64,000 nt of DNA from Glutamicibacter ardleyensis. GTDB lineage: Bacteria; Actinomycetota; Actinomycetes; Actinomycetales; Micrococcaceae. The position numbers were made by a program, and so were the translations under genes. A model generated the notes under the pieces. The model did no database searches and was not told where the DNA came from. It saw only the letters and a list, made by a program, of their open reading frames with translations. Below are positions 59,884 to 64,000 of the stretch, piece after piece; position 1 is the stretch's first letter; every line of letters starts with the position of its first letter. The DNA lies in assembly GCF_014644555.1 (NCBI RefSeq), contig NZ_BMKX01000012.1, forward strand, positions 1 to 64,000. The letters run 5' to 3'.

Positions 59884-61902
59884 GTGAGCATCTTGTCGGA
59901 AGAAACCCAGCCGCAGTACAACATCGCTATCATTGGTGCTGGCCCGCGCGGTACCAGCGTCATTGAACGCCTTGCCAAACTGGCCATCAAAGTGCCTGAA
60001 CTAGCAACGATGGTGCGTGTGACCGTATTTGACCCGTACCGCCCGGGTTCCGGGCACGTATGGAGCCCTAAACAGTCTCCGCACTTTCTGATGAATACAC
60101 CAGCCTCATTCCCTACGGTGGCTCCAGAACGAGTCGTGACCGAGCCTGGACTTAGCTTCCAGCAGTTTGTTGACAACCATGGCGACGGACATCCACTAGA
60201 TGAACGGGAAGCTGCAACCTTACGCAACACTCGCCGCGGCACCTATCCGCCACGAGCAATCTACGGATGCTACCTAGAGCATGTATACGACTCCTGTGTT
60301 CAGGTACTCGATGCACATCCAAACATTGTGGTGAATTACGTTCCTGCCGAAGTTATCGCGGTTCGACCACAAGGTATTGGATACCAACTCGAGTACGAGG
60401 TTTCGGGCCCTGCCAATCACGGTACGGAACAAGTAACAGTCGATACGGTAGTCCTGGCCTTAGGCCACCAAAGCTCTGAATTGAACCCCTGGCAAAAGCA
60501 GTTACAACGCGCTGCGGAACAGGCAGAAGCTATCTATCTGCCCCCCGCTGTGCCGGCTGACGTCGATTACTCGAATTTCCACGCAGGCGAGCCCGCACTC
60601 CTTCGTGGCATGGGACTTAATTTCTTTGACGCAATGGCAGAGCTGACCCTAGGCCGTGGCGGAATCTTCAAGGAAGTCAGTGACCAGCCCGGGCAACGCT
60701 TTGAATACATTGCCTCGGGACAAGAACCGCAACTCATCGCAGCCTCGCGTCGAGGAACACCGTATTGGGGCAAACCTGTAGTCGATGAATTCATCCCAGC
60801 CGAAATCAGCTTGCGCTTTTTCCATGCCGAGGATCTGATTATTAAAGTCGTCGAAGCCCGTCGCTCGAACCCAGAAGCAGCCCTAAGTTTCTCCCGACAT
60901 ATTTGGCCGCAGCTGCACCGCGATATTTTGTGGGCGTATTACTCACAATGTGCGAGTATCGAAGCCGCCAACACGATCGAGGACCCTACGGCATTCCTGG
61001 TTGGAGTGGAAGATATCCTCGAAGCCGAGCACCACGAAGGAAACCAAGTATGGCTTAGCGAATTGCGGACCTACATTGAGCAATTCCCGCATCTAAGCTG
61101 GTTAGATATTCCGTCACTAGCTCGACCGTTTGACCAGATTGGTTTTGGCTCCCACGAGGAGTATCAACAGACAGTGCGAGAGTATCTGGCTGGCAACGCT
61201 CGGCATAGCGCTGGGGGACTGTCAGACCCACTGTCACGAGCGATCATGACTATGAACGCAGGGCGCATGGTGATCAAGGATTTGGTCACTAAGGGGATCT
61301 TGGACGAACAGTCGCGAATTGAAGAGGTACAGGCACACTTCGAACCACTGGTCGAGGGGTTGTCTTCCGGTCCGCCCCTAGAACGGATCGAACAGCTACT
61401 GGCGTTGTCCCGCGCCTCACTGGTGCACTTCATTGGGCCGGAGCCGGAATTTGGTTTTAATGATCTGAGCGGCAAATTCACCGCCTCCTCACCATGGGTC
61501 GACACTGACGTCTACGAGGCCAAAGTGTTATGTGAAGCAATGATGCCAGCCAACCGAGTATTGCAAAACAACACGGCGCTGATTACTCAACTTCTAGCGG
61601 AAAAGGTTGCACGTGCGCATACCTGGCGCAACGCGGAAGGTGAGCGGATGACAGGGTCTGGATTTGATGTTGTTGGGGAGCCATATCGGCTCATCAACGG
61701 AGAGGGTTTGGCCCACCGCGGAGTCTTTGTCCTCGGGTTGCAACTATCATCCGCACAGTGGGGCACCGCCATTGCAGCTCAGGCGGGAGACACCACAGAC
61801 CCGGCGGCGCAAACCTTGCGCGATGCGGAGCAAATAGTCATAGAAATTGCGCGCATGGCCGGAGTTAATTTGGAAGAGCTCTTGGCAGGAAGCGCTAAAT
61901 AA
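59884..61902 (+). CDS. FAD/NAD(P)-binding protein (NAD_binding_9 type)
   Basis: A 672-residue flavoprotein. The Rossmann start is IAIIGAGPRGTSVIERL, followed by GSGHVWSPKQSPHFLMNTPA. A second dinucleotide-type segment lies at VDTVVLALGHQSSEL. The C-terminal half is largely helical and ends GVFVLGLQLSSAQWGTAIAA. The start is GTG at 59884, with AGGAGG 15 bases upstream, which is slightly far. The family includes uncharacterised oxidoreductases related to adenylyl-sulphate/hydroxylase-like flavoproteins. The substrate is unknown. It is divergent from the S9 peptidase. Confidence 0.8.
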   Translation: MSILSEETQPQYNIAIIGAGPRGTSVIERLAKLAIKVPELATMVRVTVFDPYRPGSGHVWSPKQSPHFLMNTPASFPTVAPERVVTEPGLSFQQFVDNHGDGHPLDEREAATLRNTRRGTYPPRAIYGCYLEHVYDSCVQVLDAHPNIVVNYVPAEVIAVRPQGIGYQLEYEVSGPANHGTEQVTVDTVVLALGHQSSELNPWQKQLQRAAEQAEAIYLPPAVPADVDYSNFHAGEPALLRGMGLNFFDAMAELTLGRGGIFKEVSDQPGQRFEYIASGQEPQLIAASRRGTPYWGKPVVDEFIPAEISLRFFHAEDLIIKVVEARRSNPEAALSFSRHIWPQLHRDILWAYYSQCASIEAANTIEDPTAFLVGVEDILEAEHHEGNQVWLSELRTYIEQFPHLSWLDIPSLARPFDQIGFGSHEEYQQTVREYLAGNARHSAGGLSDPLSRAIMTMNAGRMVIKDLVTKGILDEQSRIEEVQAHFEPLVEGLSSGPPLERIEQLLALSRASLVHFIGPEPEFGFNDLSGKFTASSPWVDTDVYEAKVLCEAMMPANRVLQNNTALITQLLAEKVARAHTWRNAEGERMTGSGFDVVGEPYRLINGEGLAHRGVFVLGLQLSSAQWGTAIAAQAGDTTDPAAQTLRDAEQIVIEIARMAGVNLEELLAGSAK

Positions 61903-61905
61903 GAA

Positions 61906-61945
61906 AGTCTGGGCGGGTAGATCATTTGATCTACCCGCCCAGACT
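61906..61945. terminator. Strong hairpin after the flavoprotein gene
   Basis: AGTCTGGGCGGGTAGATCA and its exact complement form a 19-bp stem with a two-base gap, three bases past the stop. There is no T-run. Confidence 0.7.
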
Positions 61946-62359
61946 GTTACGCGGATGGTAAGAGATTTGAAACCGTTTTCCGCTGAGCCTCACGCTTGAA
62001 AACACCGAAAACACGCGATTTATCGTCATCTGAGATAGTAGCAAATAGCGGTCAATTGGGGGCAAGTGTGCTCAAAATGTGTTCAAAGAATCAGCCTATG
62101 ACCACTGCCGGAAGGTAACCGCTGAGGCTGTTAATTCTCGGCGCGATTCGATAGGCTGGCATTACTCCTTTCTGTTCCGTTTCGGCGGGCGTGAGAATCC
62201 CCGGTGCGGGTAACACCGGGGATTTTCTTTTGCCTAAATGTCGGCGGCGTTCGCTAAACTTCAAACCGTTACCCCGGCATGTTTTCTCCTTGCCGGGTCA
62301 CTGAGGGGAATCGAACTAGGTGAATTAGCTTGATTCCCACCGCAAAAGGCTCTAACACC
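61946..62359. other. Intergenic stretch at the start of the terminal island
   Basis: No protein gene is supported. It contains a strong terminator at 62196-62230 with no reading frame feeding it on the plus strand. A short RNA from about 62160 to 62230 is therefore possible. A CTTCAAACCGT element at 62259-62269 recurs at 62730. Confidence 0.45.
62196..62230 (+). terminator. Intrinsic terminator in the gene-free stretch
   Basis: AATCCCCGGTG, loop CGGGTAA, CACCGGGGATT then TTCTTTT. The stem is perfect (11 bp) and the T-run is clear. No coding region precedes it on this strand within 290 bases. Confidence 0.85.
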
Positions 62360-62542
62360 ATGAAAAAAGTCCTAGACCACAAATTGCCTGTAACCCTAGT
62401 AATCGTCACGCTAGTTATTGCTTCGATGACCTTTATTGGCGGTTCAACCTATCCGATAGCGTTTAGCGCCCTCTGGGTCGCTTACGTCATCGCGCTAGCG
62501 TTTGGCATTGCACTAATACGAAAAGATGTAAAGCATGACTAG
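62360..62542 (+). CDS. Small membrane protein
   Basis: A 60-residue protein with two hydrophobic segments (VTLVIVTLVIASMTFIG and FSALWVAYVIALAFGIAL) between charged ends. The ATG at 62360 is preceded by AAAGG at ten bases; an in-frame ATG at 62330 would add ten residues. The stop overlaps the next gene by eight bases. Function unknown; typical of prophage or island small genes. Confidence 0.55.
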   Translation: MKKVLDHKLPVTLVIVTLVIASMTFIGGSTYPIAFSALWVAYVIALAFGIALIRKDVKHD

Positions 62543-62729
62543 CACGCTCGAAACTTTGAAGGCGGCCGCCGATAAAAAGGCGGTTGCTGACAAGGCGCAA
62601 GTAATCGCCGCTGAGGAATTGGCGCATGCTGTGCGCGAGGCGATAGCAGACCCAGATATTTCTACCGCGAAGATTCGCGAAGTTACCGGGCTTAGTAATG
62701 CTCGGGTCTATCAAATCAATAAGGGGTAG
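62535..62729 (+). CDS. Small HTH-like protein
   Basis: A 64-residue protein. A charged N-terminal helix (AADKKAVADKAQVIAAEELA) precedes a compact helix-turn-helix-like C-terminus (TAKIREVTGLSNARVYQINK). Such short HTH proteins are common in actinobacterial phage and mobile elements. It overlaps the membrane-protein gene by eight bases, so they are probably cotranscribed. Confidence 0.6.
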   Translation: MTSTLETLKAAADKKAVADKAQVIAAEELAHAVREAIADPDISTAKIREVTGLSNARVYQINKG

Positions 62730-62785
62730 CTTCAAACCGTCACCCGCGCCCGTTAGACTCGTATCAAAACCTTTTGGAGGAAATC

Positions 62786-63328
62786 TTGTCTCATGCAACT
62801 AAGCGCGTCATTGGCAACGTTAGCGTACTAACCGCGCTCGTCGCTTTGGTCGCCGTGCTCGTGTTTGCCGCCACGAGTCCAACGTTCCTGAAAAACGATG
62901 CAGAGCTAACCGCCGAAGCGAACGCGGGAACTCCCATCGTTCAGGCAATGAATACGCCTAAGCCAAAACCTACAGCTACCGCTAAGCCAACTCCCACAAC
63001 GGCCGTAGATAAGTCGCAAGCATGGGCAGATGACATGATCAATCTGCTATTGAATGGCAATTCCAAATCCTCGTTTGACGATTTCAGCCCTAAGATTGCG
63101 CACCACTACATCGAGTCGTGGAGCCAGCCGAATCCAGGGGTGCTGTCAATCAATGTCAAAGACAAGAATTGGTCTAACTGTGATCTAGATGCTCTCGGTA
63201 TGAACGTATTGGATACTGCGGGTTGGGATAATCCAAAGTTGAAACTTGTAGAGGTATCAGACGGTAACTCTAAGCCTCGTATTATGGAGCGAAACAATGA
63301 ATACGCAGTGCCGAATAGTTGCGCATAA
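62786..63328 (+). CDS. Exported/anchored hypothetical protein with Pro-Thr linker
   Basis: A 180-residue protein. I place the start at TTG 62786, five bases after GGAGG. An N-terminal membrane segment (about 12-33) is followed by a Pro/Thr/Lys linker (PKPKPTATAKPTPTTA) and a small C-terminal domain with two Cys (NWSNCDLD and VPNSCA), which could form a disulphide outside the membrane. No family recognised. Confidence 0.6.
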   Translation: MSHATKRVIGNVSVLTALVALVAVLVFAATSPTFLKNDAELTAEANAGTPIVQAMNTPKPKPTATAKPTPTTAVDKSQAWADDMINLLLNGNSKSSFDDFSPKIAHHYIESWSQPNPGVLSINVKDKNWSNCDLDALGMNVLDTAGWDNPKLKLVEVSDGNSKPRIMERNNEYAVPNSCA

Positions 63329-63378
63329 CCAAACTTAAACGCATATCGCGTTCTATTCGTTAAGACTTGGAGAATCCC

Positions 63379-63963
63379 GTGAAACGTTTTGCCCCGCTCG
63401 CTCTTATCGCTGCCCTAGCGCTCACTGGGTGCACTCCGAAGGCGTTAGAGGTCGCGCCCGGCCCTTCGCATGTGCCCGCTGGGTCGCCGGTCGCTGTATC
63501 GGTCGCTGAGCCTACGTCAAAGGCTGTAAAGGTTACTCCAAGCGCGACGTCGAGCGCGCCACATGTGCCCGTTGATACCGGGATAAAGTTCACCGGGGCA
63601 ACGTCTGAATTGAAAGCACTAGCGATTCAGGAATATGCCGAATGGGATGAATATAACGAAGCGCACTCTCAAGGTTTCCGAGGCGCTTACAAAGCCGGGC
63701 ATGTTGTCATGCTCCCGAAAGTTGACCACGGCTTAGAAGGCGAATTCGTGAAGATCCTAGAGTGGTCTATGCCCTCCGAGAATGAGGTTACGGTACGCAT
63801 TGAGGGGAACGGCTGGACAACGTTAGACCTGCGCGTTCCAGGTGATTCGGTAGCTTGCGCACTATTAGATGAAAGCGACGAAAATTTCTTAGCTACATTT
63901 ACAACCGCGAACGGCAAAATCAAAGCGACCCGCGAATGCCGAAATATGCCAAGCGACAAATAG
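63379..63963 (+). CDS. Hypothetical lipoprotein
   Basis: A 194-residue lipoprotein. The GTG start at 63379 is preceded by TTGGAGAA. The signal MKRFAPLALIAALALTGC has a clear lipobox. A Ser/Pro/Val-rich linker (about 20-65) leads to a C-terminal domain with two Cys (SVACALLDE and TRECRNMP). The layout parallels the preceding protein: anchor, linker, small disulphide-capable domain. Function unknown. Confidence 0.65.
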   Translation: MKRFAPLALIAALALTGCTPKALEVAPGPSHVPAGSPVAVSVAEPTSKAVKVTPSATSSAPHVPVDTGIKFTGATSELKALAIQEYAEWDEYNEAHSQGFRGAYKAGHVVMLPKVDHGLEGEFVKILEWSMPSENEVTVRIEGNGWTTLDLRVPGDSVACALLDESDENFLATFTTANGKIKATRECRNMPSDK

Positions 63964-64000
63964 AGTTCGCCCATCTTAAACGGCAAATATCCCCCGCGCC

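Larger units (their letters stand above)
62259..62746. repeat. Repeated CTTCAAACCGT element
   Basis: CTTCAAACCGTTACCC (62259-62274) and CTTCAAACCGTCACCC (62730-62745) differ at one of 16 bases and lie 471 bp apart on the same strand, each ahead of a small gene set. They could be promoter or repressor elements of the island. Confidence 0.45.

Noticed and set aside
1-64000. CRISPR array, rRNA operon, replication origin
   Set aside because: No regularly spaced direct repeats, no rRNA-like sequence and no DnaA-box cluster were noticed on reading the window.

Overview
The window looks like chromosomal DNA of a high-GC Gram-positive actinobacterium, most likely Micrococcaceae (Glutamicibacter/Arthrobacter-like). 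The basis is moderately high GC, frequent ATGA/TAATG gene overlaps, a TcrX/PhoP-type two-component pair, GTP-dependent PEP carboxykinase, CebEFG-type sugar uptake with a LacI repressor, NsrR/flavohaemoglobin and a YhgE/Pip export cluster. The genus is an inference; no rRNA gene is present.

Layout. 0-3.2 kb: a WYL regulator divergent from a DinB/DUF664 protein, then a translationally coupled XRE regulator plus nucleotidyltransferase that looks like a toxin-antitoxin module. 3.1-8.8 kb: molybdenum block (moaA divergent from modABC-moeA-mobA/DUF6457). 8.8-13 kb: CcdA/DsbA-like thiol pair, and a TDT-family transporter divergent from a LysR regulator. 13-19.9 kb: complete narGHJI respiratory nitrate reductase, which needs the molybdenum cofactor. 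An intact IS630-family element (19992-21146) sits in the divergent narG/narK control region, and narK survives only as a 143-codon N-terminal stub. 21.7-28.2 kb: yaeQ, tRNA-Ser, tadA, upp, a histidine kinase/response regulator pair, an orphan winged-helix protein and a SixA-like phosphatase.

28.4-37.3 kb is the most unusual part. A P-loop NTPase is followed by an ABC exporter whose nucleotide-binding domain has lost its catalytic motifs. Facing it is a TetR - YhgE/Pip - second degenerate ABC-ATPase operon with a perfect 34-bp palindrome at its promoter, and then a secreted nuclease. Direct repeats of 7 bp on an 11-bp period lie before the NTPase and before the nuclease. 37.4-43.6 kb: a beta-glucoside uptake/hydrolysis operon with twin LacI-type operators. 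Two identical tRNA-Arg(ACG) genes, pckG with a CRP/GlxR-like site, two efflux genes, and a PadR regulator with an alpha/beta hydrolase follow.

50-54 kb: flavohaemoglobin with an NsrR-like operator; nsrR itself lies at the end of a manB-containing gene string. This links functionally to nar, because nitrate respiration yields nitrite and NO. 54-62 kb: RecQ helicase with a phosphoribosyltransferase-like tail, a membrane protein with internal repeats, tRNA-Ser(GCU), an S9 peptidase and an FAD/NAD(P)-binding protein. 62-64 kb: a lower-GC run of small membrane, HTH-like and lipoprotein genes that looks like the edge of a genomic island. I saw no CRISPR array or rRNA.
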